The notes beneath the pieces are model-generated. The model had not been told where the DNA came from, did no database searches, and saw nothing but the letters and a program-made list of their open reading frames with translations. A stretch of 64,000 nt of DNA from assembly GCA_900112915.1 (NCBI GenBank), contig FONK01000002.1, positions 1 to 64,000 on the forward strand, read 5' to 3'. Both the position numbers and the translations under genes were made by a program. Positions 1 through 8,432 of the stretch are shown piece by piece; the first letter of the stretch is position 1, and each line of letters opens with the position of its first letter. The stretch is from Peptostreptococcaceae bacterium pGA-8 (lineage in GTDB: Bacteria > Bacillota > Clostridia > Peptostreptococcales > Anaerovoracaceae).

Positions 1-94
1 TCACACCTGTTCCCATCTCGAACACAGTAGTTAAGCTCCTCTGCGCCTATGATACTTGGTGGGTGACTGCCTGGGAAAGCGGGTCGTTGCCGGT
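1..94 (+). rRNA. rrf: 5S ribosomal RNA, 3' part
   Basis: The first ~94 bases match the conserved middle and 3' part of bacterial 5S rRNA: the CCCATCTCGAACACAG block, the GTTAAGCTC stretch and the GGTGGGTGACTGCCTGGGA loop E/helix IV region. The 5' end lies outside the window, so a 16S-23S-5S operon should lie immediately upstream. The 3' end is approximate because the partner strand of helix I is not visible. Two tRNAs follow within 90 bases, as is common at the tail of rRNA operons. Confidence 0.92.
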
Positions 95-103
95 TTAAAT
101 TTT

Positions 104-178
104 GGCTCCATGGTCAAGCGGTCAAGACACCGCCCTTTCACGGCGGTAACCCGAGTTCGATTCTCGGTGGAGTCACCA
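104..178 (+). tRNA. tRNA-Glu (anticodon TTC)
   Basis: A cloverleaf can be folded. The acceptor arm GGCTCCA pairs with TGGAGTC (one G-T), the anticodon stem CCGCC/GGCGG encloses the loop CTTTCAC with anticodon TTC, and the T-arm contains GTTCGATTC. CCA is encoded. It lies about 10 bases after the 5S gene and is probably cotranscribed with it. Confidence 0.96.
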
Positions 179-181
179 TAT

Positions 182-264
182 GCGCGATTGGCGGAATTGG
201 CAGACGCACTAGATTTAGGTTCTAGCGGGCGACCGTGGGGGTTCAAGTCCCTCATCGCGCACCA
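182..264 (+). tRNA. tRNA-Leu (anticodon TAG)
   Basis: The acceptor arm GCGCGAT pairs perfectly with ATCGCGC, followed by ACCA. The anticodon stem CTAGA/TCTAG encloses TTTAGGT (anticodon TAG). The long variable region typical of class II tRNAs is present. It starts 3 bases after tRNA-Glu and is part of the same transcript. Confidence 0.96.
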
Positions 265-267
265 GAG

Positions 268-293
268 AAACGACCATTGGGTCGTTTTTTTCA
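268..293 (+). terminator. Rho-independent terminator of the rRNA/tRNA operon
   Basis: The stem AAACGACC / GGGTCGTTT around a short ATT loop is followed by a T-run. It lies 3 bases after the tRNA-Leu CCA end, and the next gene starts at 312 with its own ribosome site. Confidence 0.85.
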
Positions 294-311
294 TATATAG
301 GAGGAGGTTAT

Positions 312-806
312 ATGATTCAAGGTAAAAAGCTGGACAAATCAATTATTTCAAGCTGGCGTGTGGGAAGAAGCATTTTTACTTTATGTGTAATTATTGCTCT
401 ATGTATTGCAGCATTTTTCCCTGTGGATACTGTTATGGGAAATCGAGTGAAAATCGGAGTAATTGTAGTCTTCTCATTGATTTTGCTATATAGTATATTA
501 AATGTAACTGTATTTCCGATAATCCAATATAAGCGCTGGAGCTATTTCATTGATGATGAAAAAATTGTTATAAATGAAGGTCTTCTATTTATTTCAACTA
601 TTGTAATACCAATAATAAGAGTTCAAACTATAGAGCTTGAAAGAGGGCCCATAGATAAAAAATTTAGCCTTGCAACGCTTAATATATCTCTTGCAAGCGG
701 CTCTCACTCAATCCCGGGGATTTTAGAGGATGAAGCTAATGAGCTGGTTGAAAATCTTCGACTCAAACTTAAGCACAGAACAGAAGTGAAGGGCATTTTG
801 GAATAG
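312..806 (+). CDS. bPH2 (YdbS-type) membrane protein
   Basis: A 164-residue protein with two N-terminal membrane segments (about residues 19-38 and 47-70), then a cytoplasmic bacterial PH-like domain (bPH2, formerly DUF304) from about residue 75 to the end. It pairs with the next gene in the manner of Bacillus ydbS-ydbT: a short single-domain protein followed by a long multi-domain one. In Bacillus the YdbST pair is linked to resistance to a linear antimicrobial peptide produced by a relative. That is family knowledge, and the role here is unknown. The ATG at 312 has an AGGAGGAGG-like site 5-8 bases upstream. The next ATG is 2 bases after the stop, so the two are probably translationally coupled. 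Confidence 0.8.
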   Translation: MIQGKKLDKSIISSWRVGRSIFTLCVIIALCIAAFFPVDTVMGNRVKIGVIVVFSLILLYSILNVTVFPIIQYKRWSYFIDDEKIVINEGLLFISTIVIPIIRVQTIELERGPIDKKFSLATLNISLASGSHSIPGILEDEANELVENLRLKLKHRTEVKGILE

Positions 807-808
807 GT

Positions 809-2398
809 ATGACAGATAAAACTAATAAGACGGCTAATTTGGAAAGCCGTGAAAAAACGACTGTTTTTGGACCTGTTAGAGGTCATATTGCCACTATTTT
901 TAATGGAACTCTTCGAGATGCAGGCGTCTTTGGTGTTGGAGCATTGATAGCCTTCCTGCTCGGTAAAAATTTAGATTTAAAAAATGCAATACCGATTCTG
1001 ATTATTGCAGCAGTTGTAATTTTAGAGAAGGTATTCAACTTTTTATTTACCTTTTATGAAATTTCAGATGAAAATTTAATCTATACCCAAGGACTTTTTA
1101 ATAAGAAGGTTCGTCATATTCCGCTGGCAACTATTTCCACGGTGGATATTACACAGCCATTTATATGTAGGCTTCTTGGTGCCTATATTATAAATATAGA
1201 TAATTATTCCAGCATTGCAGCTAATTCAAAAGAAATTCCCCTGGTTTTAAATAGAAAAAATGCTGATTTGTTTAAGAGCATTGTCATAAAGGAACAGGTT
1301 AAAAAGGCAGATGGCTATGTGGATACTGATGAGTCCGTAGACTCCAAGCATAGTTCTGAGCAGATTAAAAAAAGCCGGAGTGACGGGGCTGATAGGACAT
1401 TGATATACAGCTGTTCATTTTTTGATTTATGTAAGCAGGGGCTGCTTAAGAGCCGATTGTTGCTAATGTTTCAAGGATTGCTCTTAGCTTTTCCCATTAT
1501 AAATCAACTGGAGGAATGGAATTTGGTTTCAAGGCAAGATTGGAACAACACAAAAGATTTTGTTGCAGGTCGTATAGATAGTCAGCTTCTTGTGGATAAT
1601 ATACTTTTACTGCTGGCTATATTTATATTCTTTGGACTTATTGGAGTCGTTATGAGCTTAGTTAAATATTTTGACTTCAAGGTTGAAAAAAGAGTAGATA
1701 TGCTACATATTTCCTACGGTCTGTTTACAAAGAAGCATTTTACCATAGCAAAATCTAAAATTGCAGGCTTCCAGTGGGAGTCAAACCGCATGATGGAACT
1801 GTTCGGATATTGTACGGTAAAAGTTTCCGCGGTAGGTTATGGTATCGGGGATGATGAGAACTCCAAGGAAGAGGCTGTTTTGTGCCCAATACTGCCTATA
1901 CAAGAGCTTACATTGCTTGATAATTTTATTGACGAATTTTCTATGGAAGAAGTAAAGGGCACTGAAGCTTTTATCCCTGTAAAGCACAGCTTAAAGTATT
2001 TCTTAATAAGACCACTGCCTTTGTTCTGGTATTGCACGGCAGCGGCTGCAATTTGCATGATAATATTTTTGAAGCTTAACCCATATATTTATTTATTGGT
2101 AGGGGCAGCAATTTTATTGGGGACAGCTTTGGCTGTCTTGAATAAAAAGCATAATTTGTGTAAGGTTAAGGACAATTTCGTGCTTATTTCAACAGGAAGC
2201 TTTAAGAGGTGCACAATGATTATAAAAATGTCCAAGCTTGAGAGTGTAAAGCGTTCTGCAAGTGTGTTTAAAGCAAAAAAAGGCTGCTACAACATAGAAT
2301 TAGGCTATATTGCAGCAGCGGCAGCACCATTTGAGACAAAATGCTATAACATGCCCGGTAGGGTATATGATGAAATAAGGGCGAGGCTCATCTTCTAG
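809..2398 (+). CDS. Multi-domain bPH2 (YdbT-type) membrane protein
   Basis: A 529-residue protein of alternating membrane pairs and bPH2 domains, the architecture of YdbT. The hydrophobic stretches fall near residues 38-75, 215-285 and 395-435. The three PH-like regions are near residues 80-165 (after IYTQGLF), 290-365 (after ISYGLFTKK) and 440-529. It starts 2 bases after the stop of the single-domain partner and has no strong ribosome site of its own, which fits coupling. The 3' end overlaps the convergent exonuclease gene by 11 bases. Function is inferred only from the family: a membrane-associated complex with the preceding gene. Confidence 0.78.
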   Translation: MTDKTNKTANLESREKTTVFGPVRGHIATIFNGTLRDAGVFGVGALIAFLLGKNLDLKNAIPILIIAAVVILEKVFNFLFTFYEISDENLIYTQGLFNKKVRHIPLATISTVDITQPFICRLLGAYIINIDNYSSIAANSKEIPLVLNRKNADLFKSIVIKEQVKKADGYVDTDESVDSKHSSEQIKKSRSDGADRTLIYSCSFFDLCKQGLLKSRLLLMFQGLLLAFPIINQLEEWNLVSRQDWNNTKDFVAGRIDSQLLVDNILLLLAIFIFFGLIGVVMSLVKYFDFKVEKRVDMLHISYGLFTKKHFTIAKSKIAGFQWESNRMMELFGYCTVKVSAVGYGIGDDENSKEEAVLCPILPIQELTLLDNFIDEFSMEEVKGTEAFIPVKHSLKYFLIRPLPLFWYCTAAAAICMIIFLKLNPYIYLLVGAAILLGTALAVLNKKHNLCKVKDNFVLISTGSFKRCTMIIKMSKLESVKRSASVFKAKKGCYNIELGYIAAAAAPFETKCYNMPGRVYDEIRARLIF

Positions 2399-3389
2399 AA
2401 ATATACTCCGGAAGGTATGAGAAAAATTCCATAATGAAGGCGTTAATTGACATATAGTCGATTACTTCCTTGTTTTTCAAGATTAAGTATCCATTGACAT
2501 AAGATGGATACTTTTCCAGTTTTTGAGCATTAGGCAAGAGCTGCTCCAAATCAATATATGTGGCCTCCTGTGCCCGTTCAGCATTTATTGAAACGGAAAA
2601 TTTGTTCGGCGACTGAGACATTTCAATGTGAGCAGCAATTTCATCAGAAGGAAAGCAAATATAGTTTTGAGCATTGATTGTTTTCCTGCCTTCAAGGATT
2701 AACTGATTGTTGAGTATTCTGAGCTTAGTGACAAAAAATTCGCCGGATATAATTCCCATGCTCCCCATAGCACTATGGAAGTCAATATAATTGATGACCG
2801 GCAGTATCTTATATAGCTGAACCACGTCATCGTGGTTGTGAAGGAGAATTTTCTCTTTTAAAGCTTCATTGCCGGTTCTTAAATACTCATTATACATGTT
2901 AACGCTTTCTCCGCCGGAAATCTCATCATCACGGGTAGAAGCAACGCCCATAAACTTTTCAATAGATTTTTGTTTAAGATTAGGTAAGGTTTTGTCAAGA
3001 GTTGAAAAGCCCTTAACGGCGACATATAGATCCAGGTTGAATTTATTCTCAAGCTCCCAAGGAATTCCTAGAGCAATTGCTCTTTGTTTTATGAAAGGAA
3101 GGTCAAAGGATCTGCCATTGTAGGTGACCAAATAATCTGAAGAAGCCAAGTGCTCAAGGGTTTTTTCAATAACCTCTTTTTCATCATCCAGGGTTTCGGC
3201 AAAGTATTGAGTTATGGTTGCGTTATCATCTTCAACAGTTAGTATGGCGGTCAAAATAATTTTTGCAAAGGCAGGGCTAAGACCGGTAGTTTCTATATCG
3301 AATACTGCCGGTTCCCCATGATTAAAATATTGTTCAAGTAATTTGTTATTGACTTTTTCTAATTTTATTTTGTCGATTATCGTTTTCAT
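2388..3389 (-). CDS. YprB-like RNase H-fold 3'-5' exonuclease
   Basis: A 333-residue protein with a DEDD-superfamily exonuclease domain in its first ~210 residues. Exo I is AVFDIETTGL (D31, E33), exo II is the YNGRSFDLPF block, and the C-terminal motif is HNHDDVVQLY. This matches the YprB ribonuclease H-like family of Firmicutes (pfam RNase_H_2). The remaining ~120 residues resemble nothing I recognise. A role in RNA or DNA end processing is a family inference. It is monocistronic and convergent with the bPH2 pair. Confidence 0.8.
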   Translation of the reverse strand: MKTIIDKIKLEKVNNKLLEQYFNHGEPAVFDIETTGLSPAFAKIILTAILTVEDDNATITQYFAETLDDEKEVIEKTLEHLASSDYLVTYNGRSFDLPFIKQRAIALGIPWELENKFNLDLYVAVKGFSTLDKTLPNLKQKSIEKFMGVASTRDDEISGGESVNMYNEYLRTGNEALKEKILLHNHDDVVQLYKILPVINYIDFHSAMGSMGIISGEFFVTKLRILNNQLILEGRKTINAQNYICFPSDEIAAHIEMSQSPNKFSVSINAERAQEATYIDLEQLLPNAQKLEKYPSYVNGYLILKNKEVIDYMSINAFIMEFFSYLPEYISRR

Positions 3390-3648
3390 ACCAGTTTTTT
3401 ACCACAATTTTGCTAGTATTAACTAACAAGTTAATTTAGATTAAGGTTTGTAAACAAAAAGTATCCGTATAACAAAATAGACTGCAGGGGAGCAGTCTAC
3501 TTTGTTCAAAAGGGGTATTGGGATGAGGCTATCAGGGGAGATAACCTCAAGCACATTATAACCTAAAGTATCAATAAAAACAATAGCAAAGATTTAATTT
3601 TACATCTCCATCACAAATAGTGGATTTAGATGAATAAATCTTTAAATA
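3390..3648. other. Intergenic region with two stem-loops that share one loop sequence
   Basis: This 259-base gap holds two imperfect-to-perfect inverted repeats. At 3478-3499 TAGACTGC/GCAGTCTA encloses AGGGGA. At 3524-3549 a 10-bp stem with one mismatch also encloses AGGGGA. Read on the minus strand, the first hairpin is followed by TTTTGTT and could end the lysE transcript about 150 bases after its stop codon. The identical loops are not explained by a terminator; see findings. Confidence 0.7.
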
Positions 3649-4266
3649 TTAAAGACCTTGCACTAGATGTACGAAGCTTATTAACAGCTTGATTCCGTAA
3701 AAGAATATTATTCCGCCACAAATTATATTGATGACTCTAAGTGTTTTGTCGTTAATCTTATTGCTGAACAGCCTTACTACAGTTGCAAGAAGCAGCCACC
3801 AAATTGCAGAAGCTAAACATACACCTGCAATGAACAGAAGCCCCATATTCCCGGGTATACTAACTTTAAAAGCACCCAGCATCATTGAGCCATCTATTAT
3901 TGCTTGGGGGTTGAACCATGTTACAACACAGGCGGTTCCTATTACCTTGAGAAGGGGCATGTCTACATTGGTGCTCCTGTCCAAGGTGTCTTTAGATTTG
4001 AAAATACTGAAGCCTATCCACATTACTATAAGAGAGCCAATGCCGAGTACGACGATTTCCAGCCATTTTGAAGCTGACATTATAGCACCGATGCCAAAGA
4101 AACAGGCAACAGCAAGGGTAATGTCAAAAAACATAATTATAAATGCTGTGGCATAGGAACGTTTTTTGGATTGAGTCAGAGCTGTGTTAATCATAAAAAG
4201 ATTTTGAACACCTATGGGCATTACATAAGCAAAGCCTACGACAAGTCCGTTAATTAAATATTGCAT
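3649..4266 (-). CDS. LysE/ArgO-family amino-acid exporter
   Basis: A 205-residue hydrophobic protein with about six membrane segments and the LysE-family signature near the N-terminus (GFAYVMPIGVQNLFMINTAL). LysE-type proteins export basic or other amino acids, or related small molecules, by proton exchange. Substrate cannot be told from sequence. The ATG has a GGAGG-like site upstream (read on the minus strand). It is divergent from an HxlR-type regulator across a 170-base promoter region, which suggests the regulator controls it. Confidence 0.85.
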   Translation of the reverse strand: MQYLINGLVVGFAYVMPIGVQNLFMINTALTQSKKRSYATAFIIMFFDITLAVACFFGIGAIMSASKWLEIVVLGIGSLIVMWIGFSIFKSKDTLDRSTNVDMPLLKVIGTACVVTWFNPQAIIDGSMMLGAFKVSIPGNMGLLFIAGVCLASAIWWLLLATVVRLFSNKINDKTLRVINIICGGIIFFYGIKLLISFVHLVQGL

Positions 4267-4319
4267 ATATCCTCCGAATTTTAGTATTAAGTAATAAAAA
4301 GTGATTTACTATTTTTCAA

Positions 4320-4386
4320 TTACCTAGTATAATTATATACGTTGCAATAAGAGTTTGCAATAAGGCAGTTTTTTATTATTAGGTAA
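4320..4386. promoter_or_regulatory. Divergent lysE/hxlR promoter region with repeats
   Basis: On the minus strand TTGCAA (4355-4360) and TATAAT (4332-4337) are 17 bases apart, a near-consensus sigma-A promoter for the exporter. A 10-base direct repeat TTGCAATAAG occurs at 4342-4351 and 4355-4364 (period 13), overlapping the -35. An inverted pair TTACCTA (4320-4326) / TAGGTAA (4380-4386) brackets the whole block. These are candidate operator elements for the HxlR regulator; that part is inference. Confidence 0.6.
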
Positions 4387-4440
4387 GAAATTTGTTACAT
4401 AAGTTAACCAAATAGTTGAAAGATTAAGGATGGAATGGAA

Positions 4441-4791
4441 ATGATTGAAACTCATTACGACTGCCCATGTATGGAAAAATGCCCATTAAATCAAGGGATG
4501 AATTTAATCGGCGGCAAGTGGAAAATGCAGATAATTTGTTCATTGAACAGTGGAGGACCCACCAGGTATAACAACCTGAGGAAGCGTCTTGACGGTATAT
4601 CTAATACAGTTTTAGTTAAGGCTTTGAAGGAGCTGGAGGAAGACGGCTTAGTTATTCGAAGGGAATATCTTGAGGTTCCTATTAGAGTGGAATATGAGAC
4701 TACAGAAATGTGCGACAGGCTTATTCCCATCTTAGAGCAGCTTAGCGACTGGAGCGAAGAAATGCAAAGCACTTTAGGGAATAGAAAATAA
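4441..4791 (+). CDS. HxlR-family transcriptional regulator
   Basis: A ~116-residue winged-helix protein of the HxlR type (CPLNQGMNLIGGKWKMQIICSL, then RYNNLRKRLDGISNTVLVKALKELEEDGLV in overlapping pieces). Three cysteines in the first 15 residues (DCPCMEKCP) would suit redox or electrophile sensing, as described for some HxlR proteins. I take the ATG at 4441 because the AAGGA site sits 10 bases before it; an in-frame ATG at 4435 is only 4 bases from that site. It is divergent from the LysE exporter, its likely target. Confidence 0.87.
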   Translation: MIETHYDCPCMEKCPLNQGMNLIGGKWKMQIICSLNSGGPTRYNNLRKRLDGISNTVLVKALKELEEDGLVIRREYLEVPIRVEYETTEMCDRLIPILEQLSDWSEEMQSTLGNRK

Positions 4792-4818
4792 GTACTGAGA
4801 AGACATAAGGAGTAAAAA

Positions 4819-6105
4819 ATGATTCCATTATCGACAAGAATGAGACCGGATACTCTTGATGAATTCATTGGGCAAGAGCATTTTATGGGTAAGAATTCTT
4901 TGCTGTACAATGCGATTAAAAATAAGAATTTTGATTCCGCTATATTTTACGGAAAATCCGGAACAGGAAAGACTACCTTAGCACGAATTATTGCTAAGGA
5001 AATGGACAGCGATTTTGTTGAAATTAATGCCTCAACTACAGGCACCGCTCAACTAAAAGAAATCTTGAGTAGAGCCGATCTTGGATTTTTTGGATTAGAA
5101 AAAAAATCGACATATTTGTATATTGACGAGTTTCACCGTTGGAACAAGCTGCAACAGGATTCTCTTTTGAAGTCCCTTGAGGAGGGAAGCATAAGGTTTA
5201 TAGGAAGCACCACGGAAAATCCATATTTTGCAATTAATAATGCGATTTTAAGCAGGGTAAGGCATATATATGAGTTTAGGAGCCTGGGAAGATCACAGCT
5301 TGTCTCTGTTTTGCTCAGGGCCATTAATGACAAGGAAAAGGGTCTAGGCAATATTGATGTTTCTTGGGATGAAGAAGCATTGGATATTTTAGCTGAGCTT
5401 TCAAGTGGAGATGCACGGGTTGCCCTCGATACATTAGGTTTCATAGTGCAGAATTTACCTGAAGGCGGTGCTGTTACAAAAGAGAGGGTATCCGAGGCCT
5501 TGCAAAGAAAAATAGGGTTCTATGAAAGGGGAGATGACAGATATAATTTGCTTTCTGCCCTGCAAAAATCCATAAGAGGCAGTGACCCTGATGCTGCAAT
5601 GCATTATTTTTGCAGGATGGTAGATGGTGGTGCCGATTTACAGATGATTGGAAGGCGCTTAATGGTTATGGCATCTGAGGATGTGGGAATGGCATATCCA
5701 AGTGCAATTTCAATTGTTACATCCTGCGTGCAAGCCGCTTTGATGGTTGGAATGCCGGAAGCGGGGATAATTCTCAGCCAGGCAATTGTTTTGTTGGCAT
5801 CATCTCCAAAGTCAAACTCAGCATGTAAGGCGTATTATGGTGCCTTGGGAGACGTTAGAAAAATGGATATTTCCGAGGTTCCTGATCATTTAAAGGACAG
5901 TCATTATAAAGGGGCGGCGGATAAGGGATATGGAGCTGAATACTTGTATCCACATGATTTCGGTGGATATGTGAAGCAGCAATATTTACCTGATAGTTTG
6001 TATAAAAAAGCCGTTAAGTATTACCAGCCGACGGATAATGGTTCTGAAGGCAGTTTTAAGCGCTTTTTAGACGAATTGGAGAAGAAATATGGCAGAGATA
6101 ATTAG
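4819..6105 (+). CDS. rarA: RarA/MgsA-type AAA+ recombination factor
   Basis: A 428-residue AAA+ ATPase of the RarA (MgsA/WRNIP1) family, acting at stalled replication forks and in recombination. Walker A is GKSGTGKT at residues 45-52, Walker B is YLYIDEFHR at about 99-107, and sensor 1 is FIGSTTENP. The C-terminal half carries the tetramerisation region (SEDVGMAYPSAISI, ASSPKSNSA). Length is near the usual ~430-440. Its last 17 bases overlap the start of ispH-rpsA, so the two genes are coupled. Confidence 0.92.
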   Translation: MIPLSTRMRPDTLDEFIGQEHFMGKNSLLYNAIKNKNFDSAIFYGKSGTGKTTLARIIAKEMDSDFVEINASTTGTAQLKEILSRADLGFFGLEKKSTYLYIDEFHRWNKLQQDSLLKSLEEGSIRFIGSTTENPYFAINNAILSRVRHIYEFRSLGRSQLVSVLLRAINDKEKGLGNIDVSWDEEALDILAELSSGDARVALDTLGFIVQNLPEGGAVTKERVSEALQRKIGFYERGDDRYNLLSALQKSIRGSDPDAAMHYFCRMVDGGADLQMIGRRLMVMASEDVGMAYPSAISIVTSCVQAALMVGMPEAGIILSQAIVLLASSPKSNSACKAYYGALGDVRKMDISEVPDHLKDSHYKGAADKGYGAEYLYPHDFGGYVKQQYLPDSLYKKAVKYYQPTDNGSEGSFKRFLDELEKKYGRDN

Positions 6106-8113
6106 GAGTGAGCATTCCGGCTTTTGTTTTGGTGTTAAAAGAGCAATGGAAAAGACCCAAAGCAAGGTTTTTGAGCAGAAATCAGCCGGAAAGGAAAGGT
6201 CTTCTAAAAGAATTTATACCTTTGGACCGTTAATACATAATAAAATAGTTATTGATGACTTGGCCGAACAGGGGGTTGAAATAATAGACAGTCTCAGAGA
6301 TACTAAGCCGGGAGATACTGTAATTGTAAGGTCTCATGGAGAAAGTGCCGAGTTTTATCAATTGGCAAAGGCTGCAGAGGTGGAAATTGTAGATGCCACC
6401 TGTCCTTTTGTGGAGAGAATTCATAAGCTGGCAGCGGATGCCGGCCGGCAGGGAAAGCAGGTAGTTATCGTTGGAAATAAAAATCATCCTGAGGTTATTG
6501 GAATAAACGGGTGGTGTAGTAATACAGCCATCATCATAAACTCACAGGAAGAGGCGGAGAAAATTCAGGGCAGTAACTTTTTTGTTCTATGTCAGACAAC
6601 CTTGAGGAAAGAAACCTTAGATGAAATTTTATCTGTTTTTGATAAAAACGAAGTGGGCTATGAAGTGGTAAACACAATATGCAATGCCACAAAAGAGAGA
6701 CAGGATAGTTGCATGGAGCTGTCAAGGCAGGTAGAGGCCATGGTGGTAATTGGCGACAAAAAAAGCAGTAATAGTAAAAAATTGTTTGAGATAGCCAAAA
6801 AATATTGCAAAAATGCGTATTTTATTGAAAATATTAGCGATTTACCATTGCACGAAGTGCAAAAATATTATAAAATAGGTGTTGCGGCAGGTGCATCGAC
6901 GCCTGAACCCGTAATTAAGGAGGTTATTGCTAATATGAGTGAAAGAGCACTTGAGGCTAATGAAAAAAATTTAATGGAAGATTTCATGGATGAAATTGAT
7001 GCATCTTTGAAATTGCCTAGAGCCGGTGAAATCGTTGAAGGTAAAATTCATATGATCACTGACAACGAAGTCATTGTTAATCTAGGATGCAAGAAGGATG
7101 GAATACTACCTAAAACAGAGATTTCTTTAAAAGAAGGAGATTCCCTGAAGGATCTATTTAAGGAAGATGACGTTATTACTGCCAAGGTTATTAAGACCGG
7201 CGATGATGACGGTGGAATTCTGCTTTCAATGAATAGCTTGGAAGTTCTAAAGCATTGGGATGAGCTGGCAGCTGCAAGCGAAAACCATGAGTCAGTTAAT
7301 GTTAAGGTAGTTCGTGCTATAAATAGCGGTGCAATTGCATCATATAAAGATGTTGACGGATTTATTCCAATGTCTCAGCTTGCAAATAAATATGTTGAGA
7401 ATGCACAGGAATTTATTGGTCAGGAATTCGAAGTTAAGGTTATTAGGGCGGATAAGAAGAAGCAGAGAGTTATTTTCTCAAGAAAGTCTGTTCTTCGTGA
7501 AGAAAGAAAGAAGCTTGTTGAGGAGCGTTGGTCAAGCCTTCAGGTTGGCGATGTTGTTGCCGGTAAGGTGATGAGATTTGCTGAATTCGGTGCTTTCATT
7601 GATCTTGGCGGAATTGATGGACTTCTTCATATTTCAGAGATTTCTTGGGGTAAATTAAGACATCCGAGTGAAGTTCTTACTCTCGGTGAAATCGTAAATG
7701 TTAAGATTCTCAGCATGAATGAAGAAACCGGCAAGATTTCTCTTGGACTTAAGCAGATTACTCCTGAACCATGGTCAATTATCGATGAAAAGTTCGTTGT
7801 TGGCGATGTGGTAACAGGCAAGGTCGTTCAGCTTAAGGAATACGGTGCATTCGTAGAGCTTGAGCCGGGTCTTGACGGTCTTGTACATATTTCAGAAATC
7901 GTTGACAGAAGAATCGAAGAACCATCTGAAGTTCTTAAGATTGGACAGGTTGTCAATGCTAAGATTATCGGTGTTGATAAGGAGAGAAAGAGAATCAGCT
8001 TAAGCCTTAAGGAAAATTCTGAAGAGGTTGCAGAACCGACTGAAGTTTCTGAAGAGCCTGCGGTAGAAGAAGCCGCTGAAGAAGTTGCTCCTACTACTAC
8101 TGAAGAGGCTTAA
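6089..8113 (+). CDS. ispH: Bifunctional IspH (HMBPP reductase) - ribosomal protein S1 fusion
   Basis: A 674-residue fusion. Residues 1-282 are IspH (LytB), the last enzyme of the MEP isoprenoid pathway. It reduces HMBPP to IPP/DMAPP with a [4Fe-4S] cluster; the ligands are C13 (GFCFGVKRA), C105 (DATCPFVER) and C198 (NTICNAT), and the HPEV motif is present. Residues ~311-383, 400-466, 487-556 and 571-642 are four S1 RNA-binding domains, the last two being canonical, followed by an acidic Glu/Val-rich tail. Such fusions are known in Clostridia. At residue 283 there is an ATG (6935) preceded by AAGGAGG, so a free S1 protein may also be made. The codon mix appears to shift towards highly expressed codons in the S1 part. 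Confidence 0.93.
   Translation: MAEIIRSEHSGFCFGVKRAMEKTQSKVFEQKSAGKERSSKRIYTFGPLIHNKIVIDDLAEQGVEIIDSLRDTKPGDTVIVRSHGESAEFYQLAKAAEVEIVDATCPFVERIHKLAADAGRQGKQVVIVGNKNHPEVIGINGWCSNTAIIINSQEEAEKIQGSNFFVLCQTTLRKETLDEILSVFDKNEVGYEVVNTICNATKERQDSCMELSRQVEAMVVIGDKKSSNSKKLFEIAKKYCKNAYFIENISDLPLHEVQKYYKIGVAAGASTPEPVIKEVIANMSERALEANEKNLMEDFMDEIDASLKLPRAGEIVEGKIHMITDNEVIVNLGCKKDGILPKTEISLKEGDSLKDLFKEDDVITAKVIKTGDDDGGILLSMNSLEVLKHWDELAAASENHESVNVKVVRAINSGAIASYKDVDGFIPMSQLANKYVENAQEFIGQEFEVKVIRADKKKQRVIFSRKSVLREERKKLVEERWSSLQVGDVVAGKVMRFAEFGAFIDLGGIDGLLHISEISWGKLRHPSEVLTLGEIVNVKILSMNEETGKISLGLKQITPEPWSIIDEKFVVGDVVTGKVVQLKEYGAFVELEPGLDGLVHISEIVDRRIEEPSEVLKIGQVVNAKIIGVDKERKRISLSLKENSEEVAEPTEVSEEPAVEEAAEEVAPTTTEEA
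6917..6937 (+). promoter_or_regulatory. Internal ribosome binding site and ATG at the IspH/S1 boundary
   Basis: AAGGAGG at 6917-6923 is followed 11 bases later by an in-frame ATG (6935-6937, residue M283). This falls exactly between the last IspH residues and the linker into the first S1 domain. Starting here would give a 392-residue S1 protein. Confidence 0.55.
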
Positions 8114-8197
8114 GAGTTGGTTAAAACTTTATATAGTTGATAATTCAGCATTCATGTCAAATTTTGGTGTGGAGCGGAATTAAAAGGTGATTACTGG

Positions 8198-8226
8198 AGC
8201 CGGGTGCAAAGATGCATCCGGCTTTT
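8198..8226 (+). terminator. Terminator after ispH-rpsA
   Basis: AGCCGGGTGC / GCATCCGGCT pair over 10 bp (one G-T) around a 6-base loop and are followed by TTTT. It is 85 bases after the rpsA stop and marks the left edge of the accessory island. Confidence 0.85.
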
Positions 8227-8316
8227 AACGTAAATTAGCCGGTTAGGAGAAGATAAATTGGTTCTTTGTCAACCGTTGGGGTGAATGCCCAATTGTTTGA
8301 TCAAATCTACCTGTAT

Positions 8317-8359
8317 AGCCTATGATATTTAACTAAAAAGTAGTATCATAGGCTTTTTT
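8317..8359 (+). terminator. Rho-independent terminator within the IS remnant
   Basis: A perfect 11-bp stem AGCCTATGATA / TATCATAGGCT (8317-8327, 8344-8354) encloses an A/T-rich loop and is followed by TTTTTT. It would stop plus-strand read-through from ispH-rpsA into the island. Confidence 0.8.
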
Positions 8360-8432
8360 CTTTTGTATTCACCTAATTTGACAAATTGATATGTTTTGTT
8401 GCACGCTAATAAAAGCCTTGTGCCCAAATTTT

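Noticed and set aside
4267-4440. Lysine riboswitch for the LysE exporter
   Set aside because: The region between lysE and hxlR is too short and holds direct repeats and a promoter rather than a multi-helix aptamer.
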